64,000 nucleotides of DNA from Corbicula japonica (Eukaryota > Mollusca > Bivalvia > Venerida > Cyrenidae): assembly GCA_038501625.1 (NCBI GenBank), contig JAZAYU010000013.1, forward strand, positions 5,022,001 through 5,086,000. The letters are read 5' to 3'. Position numbers and translations under genes: made by a program. Shown here piece by piece: positions 41,901-53,300 of this stretch (positions are counted from its first letter, which is position 1; each line of letters starts with the position of its first letter). The notes below the pieces were generated by a model that worked only from the letters and a program-made list of their open reading frames with translations, was not told the DNA's origin and searched no databases.

Positions 41901-43175
41901 TTCAAGCTATCGCTCTTGGGCGTAAAACAAAAGATCTTAACATTTCTTTTAATTTGGGCAGCTGCTCTATTCAATGCGATCCTGAAGTTAAATTATTAGG
42001 TGTAACTTTTGATTTTATGATGAATTTTAATACGCACATATCAAATATTTGTAAAAAAGCAGCATGTCAACTTAATGTTATGAAAAGGATAGGAAGAAAT
42101 ATAAACAAGCTGGGTAGACTTACTATGTATTACTCCTTTGTAATGTCAAACTTAAATTATTGCCCTTTAACATGGCACTTCACAAGTGAGACAAATGTTA
42201 AAAAGATAGAGAAGATCCAGGAACGAGCATTAAGATTTATCTATGATGATTACCAAAGTTCTTATGATATTTTATTGGAAAAGTCTGGACTACCATCTCT
42301 AAAAACCCGAAGGATGAGAACAGTTGCCCTGGAGGCTTTTAAACTTTTAAATAAAATGGGACCAACTTATCTCCATGACCTATTACAATATAAGAATTCT
42401 TCTTACAATTTTAGGTACAGAAATTTAGTAGAGTTACCTACACCTAGAACAGAGCGGTACGGTAAGAACTCGTTCAGGTATTCTGCAGCCAAACTATGGA
42501 ACTCCTTGCCAGCTGAATTCAGGGAATGCACTTCTTTTAGACAATTTAGTTCCCTTATTAAAAGCTGGGATGGCCCTGAGTGCAAATGTTCAGCATGCGG
42601 TTGACAGGGGGCTCCATCAGTCTGGTTGCGGGGTACTCTGCTTGCTAGTTGTGCTTAGCCTTAGTATCTTTAGTTGAGCCTTGTTTTGTTTGTTTGTTTA
42701 TTTTCTTTATATGTATGTCCATGGCTTTTATATCTTGCTTTTATGTGCTTATTATTAATGTGTGCTTAGTTTTACTTAATAGTGTACGCTCAATAATATT
42801 TATGTTTTGATGCAACGTCTTATATTTAGATGTGTTTTAAATCATATAGATTCTTAGTTAATCTTAATTAATGTTATGTAGTAAAACTTAATAACTTTTG
42901 CCGTCTAATTACCAACATGATCTAATGCTCATATCCATGCATTTTATATGATTATATGTTTTTAGATCTTAAACTTGTATACATTCTTTATAACCTAATA
43001 ACTGTTCATAAGATGTTGTATAAGTGTTTCACATGTTTGTATGTATGTTATAATGGCTATTCTGTGCTTGTCGTATTTATTGTTTAAGTCGGTCTTAAAA
43101 GCTCTACAGAGCTTGTGTTATGTGTTATATGCCTCCGACTTTAAATAAATATTACTTGACTTGACTTGACTTGAC
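38940..43175 (+). mobile_element. Non-LTR retrotransposon (LINE), full-length-looking
   Basis: A single intact 1,141-codon ORF is followed by about 550 bp of 3' untranslated DNA ending AATAAATATTACTTGACTTG ACTTGACTTG, a pentanucleotide (TTGAC)n tail as in CR1/L2-group elements. The 5' limit is uncertain; I place it near 38,940 because the flanking style changes there, but no target-site duplication was found. It is inserted in sense orientation in intron 1 of the lectin gene. An uninterrupted ORF suggests recent insertion. Confidence 0.9.
39179..42604 (+). CDS. LINE polyprotein: 2A-like motif, PHD finger, APE endonuclease, reverse transcriptase
   Basis: 1,141 residues, intact. A hydrophobic leader (about residues 13-25) is followed by YLLILCGDVASNPGP with a 2A-like motif at residues 95-102; the canonical Glu is Ala here. 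A C4HC3 PHD-type finger follows (C107, C110, C123, C126, H131, C134, C154, C157). The APE-type endonuclease spans about 200-420 (LNINS, AETKLD, YRPP, GDLNFD, SLIDVILTN, LSDFHNMV). The reverse transcriptase spans about 640-900 (YRPVSLLPVISKVFE, MDLSKAFDCLPHDLL, GVPQGSILGPLLF, Y865-A-D-D868). A C-terminal region with a Cys-rich end (CKCSACG) closes the ORF. The protein would nick target DNA and prime reverse transcription of its own RNA. The domain order and tail suggest a CR1/L2/Jockey-group element; the exact clade needs a tree. Confidence 0.95.
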   Translation: MEHRMLVNINKLVRVCSLLLLIFLGSPSSSFDEKNNAPTSDKHTNSQVTFKITNSFHISTYDQLFYHFRHTRRVYTMPIEARICVRLYLLILCGDVASNPGPVRYPCGICMKPVAKTHRAVLCEVCQHWWHIKCASITPAEYIDLQHSEDPWLCTDCNGFKFTDSFFDQSLIDDSFNSTGDTSNDIFETLTKARNQHRDKFMCAYLNINSFRYKYPFIKDLLLKNTVDILFIAETKLDETFIDAQLQIDNFHLWRNDRTAFGGGVLAYVRSDLPADRKKHLEFKIVESVGIEIILNNSKWLITGVYRPPSESSLTCYDDLCNSMDKISSKYDNFLYIGDLNFDMLQYDKSKHLQDICDIFNLTNMINEPTCFKSDPSLIDVILTNKPDKCLNVLNFTCGLSDFHNMVCFQLDFNVPPSKTKWISYRSFKNFDIDAFYKDLSQIDFTNITQDPSLDAATDALSSAIKTCFDKHAPVKTKKQPRCPAPFMNSVLRKLVFQKHMLFNKFKKQKTDKNWHRYRQMRNLVTKIKRKSIGQYFIDRCSGGTNNKDFWATIKPFLTNKGTIVKKNTVLLENDNLVTDQEQICNIFNDFYINVAKDIGDESIKFDNNHESICKIKEIMEDKNCREMCFINIDENFVSKQLNQMNVKKATGFDNISVKMVKLASSVISEPISNLVNRSFNECNFPDSMKIAQVVPIHKKNSTLDKGNYRPVSLLPVISKVFERAMYTQLIEHFSNIFNPLLGAFRPGYGCSTTLLKVAEDWKQALDENFYLAAVLMDLSKAFDCLPHDLLLLKCRHYGLSESSVTLIKSYLSCRKQCVKLGDKYSTFQHIVKGVPQGSILGPLLFNIFINDIFSFVHRSSLYNYADDNTLSYQSKCPKDLVHTLEQDSLCLINWFKLNHMKANPDKFQAIALGRKTKDLNISFNLGSCSIQCDPEVKLLGVTFDFMMNFNTHISNICKKAACQLNVMKRIGRNINKLGRLTMYYSFVMSNLNYCPLTWHFTSETNVKKIEKIQERALRFIYDDYQSSYDILLEKSGLPSLKTRRMRTVALEAFKLLNKMGPTYLHDLLQYKNSSYNFRYRNLVELPTPRTERYGKNSFRYSAAKLWNSLPAEFRECTSFRQFSSLIKSWDGPECKCSACG

Positions 43176-43199
43176 TTGCTTTATGTTAACGCTTTGAAA

Positions 43200-44250
43200 T
43201 TTTTGCATGCAAAACAAATAGAGAATTTTGGGTGGCCAAAAGATTTTACTTTACAAAATCGGGCTCCGACAGGTCAGGCAGAAAGTTACGAAGTATAATT
43301 TAAATCGGACGTTTTATATTAAAATCTAATGTGATATGTGTTGTGAAAGACAGAGAATGTTGACTTGTAATGACATTATAAACTGAAGAAAGCCAATCGC
43401 CGAAAAAATTTGGAAAACATAAATAGACCTGTCTACGTGGATACAAAAAGTAACGTTACATGGGTATCTCAAATCACCACTTTTGCAGTTTAAAAAGAAA
43501 ACTGAAAAAATACAAATACACATACAAAGTAATAACAATAATAATAATAATAACTAAAAGATCGTATACTATGTTGGTTCTTTCTAGTATTATATGACCC
43601 GGGACATCACGAGACCCGGAATCATATTACAGCGGAATTTCTTCGTGTAGAGTTCCATTGAGACAATATCGATGTATAATTATCACATCGCACAAAATGT
43701 GATTGGGCTGATGTGGTTAAACAGTGAGATGCAACTTGAGAGCCACATATGATGTGACAGTGCAAAAATTGAATTTAGCCGTTTATTACGAAAGAACGCG
43801 CGCGTGCGTAGAAGTCGATGTTGCATGTTATCGACATGTACTTTTTACGGAAAATCAATTATCTTTACGGTATGTGGGTCAAATAAATATCAAACCTTCT
43901 TTCAAGATCGCCGTTCTTCATATAGATAATTTACTTTATATTAGAAACGAGAATTTTCACACACTCAATATTGAATTTTCACGAACATTCGAATGCTTCA
44001 AATGCATTCGAATGTTCATAATCTTAACCGAACGTTCGAATGTTCGTTTACATATTTTTATTCCAGAACTATGTTTGTTTTCGATTCCCCAACTGTTGGG
44101 TTTTTAAAGCCGCTGAGTTTACGGCTACCACACTGTTATAGATACTGAGTGTACAGTCACCAAACTGGATAAACAGTGATATCGATATTAGTAAAGTTAA
44201 TGCCAAAATGACACACCTAGCTAGAGTTAGTTCTTGACACTGAGACTCGA
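43200..44250. other. Rest of lectin intron 1, no gene
   Basis: The 127-codon plus-strand frame at 43,724-44,107 shows no recognisable domain and includes an inverted ACGAACATTCGAATGC / GCATTCGAATGTTC repeat at about 43,980-44,045. I do not call it a gene. Confidence 0.4.
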
Positions 44251-44254
44251 TGTC

Positions 44255-44400
44255 TGAAGATCATAAACATGAGACTTAGGCCAGTCTCAAATCTCAAGAT
44301 TCGGATTGGCTGAAATGGAGGCAAGTCTAAACTACAGTCAACCAGATCTTTGAGATTTGAGACTGGTTTCCATTCTCCTGTTTATAATTTTTGGCACAAA
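44255..44400. repeat. Foldback MITE family C, copy 3
   Basis: CCAGTCTCAAATCTCAAGAT TCGGATTGGCTGAAATGG faces AGATTTGAGACTGGTTTCCA TTCTC. The outer ends are GATCATAAACATGAGA and TCCTGTTTATAATTTT. It ends about 70 bp before lectin exon 2. Confidence 0.8.
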
Positions 44401-45091
44401 ACTTTGTATCTTACAATTAAAAACACAAAACTGTTAATCAGGGTAAACAAAACATTTATATTTGTCAGTTGCTGTTTGTCCCAATGGATGGACACGCCAT
44501 GAAGACTCGTGTTACCATTTCAGTCATGCCAAAGAAGAGATGGTAAATGCTGCATTGAGTCATTTCATATCAAAGTTTTCCCATATTTGGATACCCCGTG
44601 GATAACCGCAGTAATGGGTAGATATTTCAACAGTATATTACGGACATACTAAGTAGATTAACAAAAAATGAAGAAAAATAAAATCAAACGTTTAATTGGC
44701 ATTTTTGGTCCGCCATTTTGAAAAAAGTCAACATTTATCATACAGGTAGGACAACACTTACGCGACACAGTGGTACTGGTCTTAGTGGAAAAGTCTGTAA
44801 TGATGTTGATGGTTACTTTGACCATTTTCACTATAAATAACAATTTTTACAAATGAATAAAAAAAGGAAATCTGAACAACAAATCAAAAATGGAATCAAG
44901 CTTCACGGTCACTTCTTGTACCAATTATTTTCTTTCTTTACAGATGCTTTGCATACATATGGGAGGATATTTGGTTGAAATAAATAGTGCTGAGGAAAAC
45001 TCATATCTTGCTGCAGAAGTCAAACAACTCAACTGTACGTAACATCTACATCTGATAAATATTATAACATCATACACTCTGATTTTATGAT

Positions 45092-45691
45092 TTAAGGTAT
45101 TGTGACTTTCACCATTGCTTTGCCATAGATAAAACAGAAAAATATAAAAATTTCTCAAATGGCACAATGCAGTTCCATCAAAATTTTGCACAAACCAATG
45201 TTATTAATATACATATGTATGTTTAATTTACGAACGCTAAGAAAAGTTAGAACATAAAGAAAAATAGATAGAAAAAAACCTAAAATTTTATTTGCAATTT
45301 ATCACATCAGCAACATCAATTAAAATGTTTTGATGAGTAATGAGTTAAATGGATGGCATAAAAATAAAAATGTTGATTTCTCTCTTCACAATTGAAAGTT
45401 CTTTTCAAGGACTTTGTATATTGTTGTAAGTATCATTTCACGCAAGTTGACATTTGAATTATTGTTTTATGTTGCTTCCTTTTTGTGATAAATTGAAAAT
45501 AAAACTTTAGGGATTTGTAAGGTCTAACTATTTTTCTCTCCTGTTCTAACTTTTCTTAACGTATGTAAAATAATCATACACTTATAGCATTTATTTGTGC
45601 AAAGTGTGATGGAAGTTCAGTGTGTCGTTTGAGAGATTTTTATATATTTTTTGTCTATGGCAAAGCAATGGCAAAAGGCGCAATACCTTAA
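45092..45691. mobile_element. TTAA-flanked foldback element, 600 bp
   Basis: The left end is TTAAGGTATTGTGACTTTCA CCATTGCTTTGCCATAGA. The right end, in reverse complement, is TTAAGGTATTGCGCCTTTTG CCATTGCTTTGCCATAGA. The arms stay similar for about 250 bp, including AGAAAAGTTAGAACA and TTTATTT(G/T)CAATTTATCAC. It shares the terminal TTAAGGTA with the element at 21,049-21,890. It lies in lectin intron 3. Confidence 0.85.
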
Positions 45692-46060
45692 GGTGTTATG
45701 GCAGTTGTCATTGATAAAAAAGAAAATACCCAAAATCTTTCCAACGGCAAAAAAACACAACAGCTTAATAAAACTTTGGACAAATAATCGTTATTAATGT
45801 ATCTTCATTTTATATGCGTCGAAATAAGTTAGAACAGTAATGAAAAATATTTAGACCTACAAATTCCCTAAAATTCCATTTACAGAAACATACAAAAACT
45901 AAACAATACAAACATTTCTGTAAATCCCCACGTGAGAATAACAACACTATGTTGTGTTATTTTTAAAGAACTTTCAATAATGAAGAGAGAAATAAACGTT
46001 TGTATCCCATTTATGCAACCAGGAAGCGACCAGGAAATTTAAGTGCAAACACACTTTTAC
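45691..46060 (+). repeat. Dispersed repeat family D, copy 5
   Basis: It starts TTAAGGTGTTATGGCAGTTG TC, then AATACCCAAAATCTTTCCAA and GTTAGAACAGTAATGAAAAA. It directly abuts the foldback element and is related to its arms. Confidence 0.65.
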
Positions 46061-46917
46061 AAATATTTCATATTGTTTGCATAGGTAAGTCACAAGACCA
46101 CGGAGGAATACTGAGTTACTTGGTTTATTGACAAAAATAATTGTTCTTATTCGATAAATAGATTTGTTTATTGCTGCAGAAATTACATTTAAATATCCAG
46201 ACTTATGTCACCGAGTGTGAATCTGGTAAATATCATTTGCATTGCTTGCGTCATTAACCACGCTCGTATGTGTATTTTTTTAAATTCTAGTTGGATACGA
46301 CTATTCAATTGGACTAACCTGCATACAAGAAGAGTCGATATGGACTTAGTTCGAGAGCGGAACCCTTTTATCTGAAACCGGATATAGTAGTTGGAGTCCT
46401 GGGGAACCAAACAACGTAGGAAAGGATGAAAACTGTGTAGACATGCGACTTGGTGATGGGGACTGGGTCGACGTACCATGCAGTACACTATTGCCTTACA
46501 TATGTGAAAAGAGAGACGAGTAAGCGGGAGAAATCGGTCTAGTAGTTCAAGATTGTTAAAGACATGTCTTTTACCTCTTATATCGGAAAATTCATCGACT
46601 ACCTAGCAATGGTTCATATTGATAAGCTATTGTATGCGACATTGTAGGGCAGTCGTGATCTTTTAATCCTTTAAATCCTCGAAATGTCGTTTGTTAGAAA
46701 AATCAGAGAAAAACAAATAGGTTCAACAATTATATATTTTATTGAGCAAAAAATAAATTACACTATCTATAATCAGTTCATTGATCTTTACAAAGTGTTT
46801 TGAGTCAAAATTATGATGTATATTTATCTTCAAACAATACGTAATGTTGGATAGCATACAAAATTACTGAAACAAAACAGGTCCAACAAGACTAAATGCA
46901 TTTGTTTTACTTAAAAC

Positions 46918-47172
46918 ATATACACAGCGATGTGTTTGTTGTTTTTCTGTAGTTTTGCCTCTATTTAAATAAAATTATTCGAAATGAAAACAATTAGAAT
47001 TACATATACACAGCGATGTGTTCTTTGTTTTTCTGTAGTTTTGCCTCTATTTAAATAAAATTATTCGAAATGAAAACAATTAGATTTACATATAAACAGC
47101 GATGTGTTCGTTTTTTTTCTGTTGTTTTTCCTTTAATTAAATAAAAATATTCGAAATGAAAACAATCAGATA
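46918..47172. repeat. 86 bp tandem repeat, three copies
   Basis: TACACAGCGATGTGTTTGTT GTTTTTCTGTAGTTTTGCCT ... CGAAATGAAAACAATTAGA recurs at 46,921, 47,007 and 47,093. It lies downstream of the stop codon of the minus-strand Gly-rich gene, so it may be in its 3' untranslated region. Confidence 0.9.
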
Positions 47173-47359
47173 AAATTAATTTTGTCCTACGAGTTTTTTC
47201 TTAATCTGAAAAACGCCGCTCAAATATACTTGAATCTTGACAGATATTTGTGACACATCATTATATAGGTGCAATACAAGCATTAAATAGTGCTGTGTGA
47301 ATCTGTGTAAAACATTAAGTTATTTATAGAAAATCAAGTTATTTATAGAACTGTGTCGA

Positions 47360-50300
47360 TTATCCTCGCTGGCCACCCCTGTTGGCGTTACCTCCTGCAC
47401 CTCCAGCACCGGGCATACCAGCGCCACCTACAAAGCAAAATGTTTGTAGATAATACAAATAACAAGAAAAAGAGTACAAATGACATTAAATTTAAAAAAA
47501 AACGGCCGCAAAACCGACAAAATCAAAATACGTTTATATAATATTAATACCATGTTCAAGTGTACAAAAGACATTAAACCAGCTAGTTTTAAGGCGGCCA
47601 CAATAGAGGCAACCCGGAACTTCGTGCACACAACTGTTTACACATCATATTTGCGAGTTGGATTTGAGAAGCTTACCGACATAGGAGTCTTTCAGATTGA
47701 AAGGAAATCTTGAAACAATATTTTTCATTTTATTGGAGTCACCCTTGCAATATATACTGAACAAAAATAAAAAGTATCCACTTTTTATGCTTATATTCTT
47801 ATTAACATATTTTCATTTAATCAGGTACGCTTTGAATAGTGTTTAATTGGTTAATCTCTGTTGTTTTTAATTTCAATTGTTCATAAACATAATCTTCCAC
47901 ACCAAGTCCTAAGCAACGGCCAGTCGAATAACAATTAAGAATGGATTACAAAACACTATATATTCAATTTAAAGGGAGGTAATTGGAAATGGTTGGACTT
48001 TCTAGCGTTGTTTATCGAGGACTACTTGGTTTATTGATGAATGTTTTGTGATTTTATTGATCACAAGAGGTGGAAAGATTGATTTAATTCAAATCAATGT
48101 GAATACTTCAAAAAATCACTGACTTTTCCTGGAACCCTCATTACAACAAAGGAAAAGATAACTAAGTTGTGGCTGCAGATTTTCAAGAACACTTTTTCTC
48201 TCGGCAATGATTACAGAAATGCAAAGTTGTCTACATACAGAATTCTAAGTTTTCGTTTTCAAATTTTACAAAATTTAAGATAGGAAAGTGGATACTTTTT
48301 ATTTTTGTTGAGTATATTTTAATGTAACCAATTTAGCTACGGTAGAACGTAATTTACTTAATGAAAATGGATCTTTTAAATCGGGCAGATAGAGAATAGT
48401 AAGACTCCACCAAGAACACAATGTAGGTCACGCCCGGTTGTGAATGGTCCGTAATGTAATGTAAAGTCAAATCTTGGGACTAACTGAAAAACACGCAGTT
48501 GAGAAATACATTCAATAAAATAAGGGTTCAATTAAGCAAACGACCTGTTCCACTGTACCGCACGAAATATCACAAAAATACTTATTTGCTATGCCGGAAA
48601 ATATTTATACGGCAGGATTAAATAGATTTAGATATTTTTTTATCTGAGATATATGCTTATCTTTAGGATGTAAAAAAACAGTAAATTGTTTTACCTGCTC
48701 CACCAGCCAGGGCGTTTGCCAGAGCCATATTTGCGGCTGCACCGAGTGGGTTACTAAATCTAAGCTGTAACTTGTCACCTAAACATAAGTGTAACAATGT
48801 CTTAAAATGTCTTACTATTAAATTTCATGCTGTGTTGATTCTAAGACTTGTTTTATTTCATTATCCGGCATGTTAATGGGAACAATTGATATATATCAAC
48901 AAATCGTTTTGATTACAACTTGCGGTTTGATCACAAACAAAATAAAAACTCTGAACTAGCTGTTATTCCCCCCCCCCCCCCCCGAAAGATTTTCTATATA
49001 AAGATATAATTAAAAAATAGTTTACAAATCGTACACCATTAGGAAAATCTTAGGTGGATTGCATTCGAGATTTTGATCGATAAGCACTCTACCAAACCTT
49101 TAGACCAATAAATACTCGCGCATAGAAATGTCGCTTTTCAACCGTGTCGTACATATGTTCCAAAACCGGGTATTTTTTCGCGTTTTTCTCATTTTTGATA
49201 TAAAATAATTATCATAACATTACAGACATATTCGCAAAAATTAATTTTCGCCCTTCTGTTTCCTCCGTGAATATACCAAAATGTATTGGTCGCGAATATT
49301 TATTGGTTTGCAGGATTGACGTAAATGATGTTTACAACGCTATTCGACGTCTCAGCCGAACGTTACTTAATAATCAAAATAACGGGATCGCGAACGTTGA
49401 TATTTACGGCGTCAAAATACGACGTGTGGTGTACTTCATCAAATCGCGATTGAAAAATAAATCGACGGTGAAAGTTTTTGAAAACTGACTATGGAATTGA
49501 AAATATATTGTTCCTGAATATATAAAAAAATTGCAAAAAATAACGGGCCGTTTTTTTCTTATTTTACTTTAAATGTGAAAAATCGATCAAAACTAGAAAT
49601 TTTAAAACATCCAATTTTTGTTATTAATTTAACAACTGTAAAGAAATTTATCATGTTTTTCCTATCAGCATGAAGGAAATCACTAACATGATCATTCTGT
49701 TTAGTTAAAGTGTCTCTATGCGTCACTATTTTAGATAAAAGATGAAAAATACGGCGATTTTACGGCCATTGACAGATTGTCAAAAACGTGCGTAGATGGT
49801 GTTGTTTGCGACGTCATGTACAGTGATAGGAGTTATAACTATCGAAACCAACATCCATTTCGTATCAGAAATATTACAAACTTTCATTTGATACCAAATT
49901 CAACTATTTATTTGAAAATATTTTTAAAGGTACATTTCACCTTAATGCTCTTTCTTATTTGTTTCAGATCATTAAAATGTTTAAAATTATTCGTACCGAG
50001 AATATCAGCTATCTGATCTGGCGTGTGTCCCATTGTTCTCATCACCAGCGCCTCTTGCGCAATGTCCATTGGGACTGGGCCTGGTCGTCCGCCCATCAGA
50101 TCTGCAACCTGGTTAGCATCCATACCTAAAAGTGCAGATACAATTATTCAATACAGTTCTTGTTGATAGTTGTAATCGCTTTTTCGGGAAAAGTAAGGTA
50201 TACTAGTGAATGAAGGTTTGTGAAGAGTCAATATAAGAAAGAACTTCACGTATTGAGAATTAATCAACACCCTTATACAGTTAATATGACAAATAACTGA

Positions 50301-53300
50301 ATACATTGAGAATGAATAAAAGCCTTAAATCTAAAGCTTCTCATTAGATAGTTTGGAGAGAATGTACAATATTCACCATTTAACTAACTGAACATTGAAT
50401 AGCAAAACAGCGCACCGCACAAACTAATTTATTCGGAAATCAATTATGAAGGTTGGGTTGGAGCTAATTCACCAAGACAGAATGCACTTGTTTTTTGTAT
50501 TAGAACTTTTTTAGGGGTGGGGGAGCATTTTTGAAGTTATTGTACCTACAGCTGTAAACGCTTTGCAACTGGCGGTTCGAAGGCGGTAACCCATCAATTT
50601 AGCTTGTTTATTTATTTGTCTGTCCATTTTTGAACCTAATAATTCTATTAACACATGCTCTCTGTTTTCCTTTCAGCATTAAGGCTGTGTTGAGAAGCTG
50701 TGTTGAACTTTGAAAAATACCGAACAAGTATGAAAATATTGCAGGCTCGGTTTGATTGAGCCTGTTCATGGGCAGTTATAGAAATGCATATTATATGCAC
50801 TGCCAACGCCGCCTAGTCATGGTTTGATTGTCATTTACACCAGTAAACAGTACAATTTTGATATATCCCAAACGATGGTTTGCATATGGCGGTGAACGTG
50901 TAACCCTCAATGCGGTATTTTCATATTAATACCATGATAATTGACGTATAGTAGCCAGGTAAAAGCATGGATTTGTTCTAAACGAGAAAACAATAGGTGG
51001 AACAGAATTTTGAAAGGGAATCTGAGAATATAATCCTGAATATCACAGAGAACGCCAAAGGCAAAAATGGAGAGTTGTGCTTGATAAAAATTAAAAATAC
51101 CTATCAGGAATGTCCACATCAAGAAGACACGTGATCCCATACATACAATTTAAAATGATATTGCTACTACTGGGGAATGAATCAATTCGGCGCAAGCACC
51201 TAGCTAACTTAGTATTTACCAGGTACAAAAGGCCTGCCGGGACCCATTGGATTTATCATGCTTGCTGCTGCAGCTGCTGCGCCACCGGCCCCTCCTGCCC
51301 CTGGTCCTCCGGCTCCTCCTGCAAAACCGTGTTTTGTTATTAAATATTCTGTATTTATATTTACTTTATATGATGTTCTTCCTGTTTGTCTTGGTGTCCG
51401 TCTCAGCTGATTTCCGCGCTTCTTCCCCTTACCTACTCCACGATTACCATCAGTGTTTGTAAATATTAAGTACCTACTGTAGCCAACTTACACATATTCT
51501 CATCAATTGTCGTTATTTATTTTCAAACGAAGTACGGCCGGCCCTTTTTTTGGAGGCACAGAGTTCTGCACCAGAAAAGTCGTGTTTTTTTTATTAAATA
51601 TCATTAACTTTTTTATCCTCCCCATACTGGGTTGGTTGAGACATTTTGACGATGTTCTCTCAGTCTATATGGATGTCTGTCTCTCACAGATAGTTTCTCC
51701 GCCTTTTCTCTAAATCAGCGTTTTTGTAAATTTAATATTATATACTTATGCCTCTCTCAAATAGAAGGTTGAGAGACATTTTGGTGTCGTCCTCTCTGTC
51801 CGTCATGGTGTCGCTATGTCATAGATGATTTCCGCGCTTTTTCTCATAACTTTTTCTGAATACTGGCCGGAAATCAGTCACATTGTAGTGACTGTACTTT
51901 TATACTAAGTACTTACACGTAAAAATATATGCACATATTCTCAGCAACTTCAATTTCGTTTATTTTTACACGAGTTACGACCTTATAATTATATTGAAGT
52001 TTCTCAGTTTGCTACCGATTAAAACTATACGACTTTTAAATGAGCTCCCGAACAAAATCAATTAACATAATATACAGTCATTTTATAAATTACATTCTTT
52101 AGAAAATAAAATGGTGGGGAAATGAATATGCTTTTCTAAGAAAAGCAACAGTAAGGATACTTTGAGGATTATTTACGCTATTGTACACCGGTCAATCAAT
52201 AGAGTATATCCAAGTCAAGTAAAGTCTATTTATATACAGTTGGCTTTCAAAGAAAGCACGCTCTGTTGAGCTTTGAAAGCTAACTATCATAATGACGTTA
52301 TATTCATATATAATAATATAAACCCATGGGATAATTTTTTGTAGTTGATAACCTATTTGTTATGTTATGGTCCATCTCGAAGGGAAATCCAGATTGATAT
52401 TTCATCACTTGTCACAGTAATAATATGATCGTTCTTCAGTTTTTAATTGTTACGGAAGAAATGTATTACGCAAGGTACCAAACTCCAACAGGGTTTGAAG
52501 TCACAGTCGAGGCACGCTCAAGTCAGTAATATATAGAGAGAAACCTTAGTTACATTAGAACTAATTAACGAATGATTACAGCTTATCATATTTCACTTCT
52601 AAATCAGTAATATTTTTGGTTCACAACGGCTTTGGTTTGGGAAATAAAGCATTTGTAAAACTTCAATTTACACCAGTTGCAAGTTAACATCATTTGAATG
52701 ATAAAATGGACAAATGGCTTAGAATCTACAATTTAGTACCGTATCTGGCATTTGCCTTTATCGACAACACCGAGTTTTAGACTGTTGTTTTTCCTGATTG
52801 CAAGTATTTAAACAATTCACCATATGTAGCTGATGTGACTAATTTTTACACTGCCAAAATGTTCTAAGTTGCAAAGATTCATACCTGCCCCTCCCATCGC
52901 CCCCATCATATCCATTCCACCACCACCTCCACCAAGTGCACCACCTCCAAGTCCAGAAAATAAATCCATTCCACCAGCCCCACCTCCAGCTGCCCCGCCA
53001 GATCCTGCACCGCCTCCCCCAAGGAGGGCACTTAAATCTGGAAGTCCACCCCCAGCACCGCCCATTCCTCCCATTCCGCCAAAGAGGGCTGACAAATCCC
53101 CTGCTCCGCCTCCCCCGCCAAACATGTTTGCTCCACCAGCTCCGAACATATCGCCTCCTCCCATACTGCCCATACCGCCCCCGCCCATCAGCATTTGCAT
53201 CAGGTCCATTTGTCCTCCTGTAAAAAGGACGTTTTAATTTATGAAGGTGTGTGTTATTTTTAAATTGGAATTTGTTTATCGACTTAAAGAAGAATGGAAC

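Larger units (their letters stand above)
36887..46523 (+). pseudogene. Secreted C-type lectin gene with an in-frame stop
   Basis: Exons: 36887-36935 (signal peptide, MMIIFTALVLCVIQSS), 44469-44542, 44944-45034, 46291-46523. All junctions are GT-AG and phases agree, giving 148 residues before the final TAA, the usual size of a secreted single-domain lectin. The domain shows CPNGWTRHEDSCYHFSHA, HMGGYLVEINSAEENSYLAA, IGLT, WSPGEPNN (an EPN motif, mannose-type Ca2+ site), ENCVDMR, GDWVDVPC and LPYICEK. At 46,347-46,349 the codon expected to encode the second Trp of a WTW-type motif is TAG, after about 90 residues. The role would be glycan binding outside the cell. Intron 1 (7.5 kb) holds a LINE, and intron 3 holds a TTAA foldback element. 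Exons 2-4 are secure. Exon 1 is supported by phase and signal-peptide character only. Alternatives to a pseudogene are a null allele or a sequence error. Confidence 0.75.

Noticed and set aside
39179..42604. LINE ORF as a host PHD-finger gene
   Set aside because: The same frame continues into APE endonuclease and YADD reverse transcriptase, and the locus ends in a LINE-type tail.
43724..44107. Plus-strand 127-codon frame
   Set aside because: There is no recognisable family. It contains an inverted repeat and lies in lectin intron 1 without plausible splice context.
49267..49488. Plus-strand 73-codon frame with basic composition
   Set aside because: It lies inside an intron of the minus-strand Gly-rich gene. 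No homology or splice signals were recognised.
52869..53237. Plus-strand Pro-rich 122-codon frame
   Set aside because: It is the antisense shadow of the Gly-rich exon at 52,885-53,217, whose splice sites and phase are clear on the minus strand.
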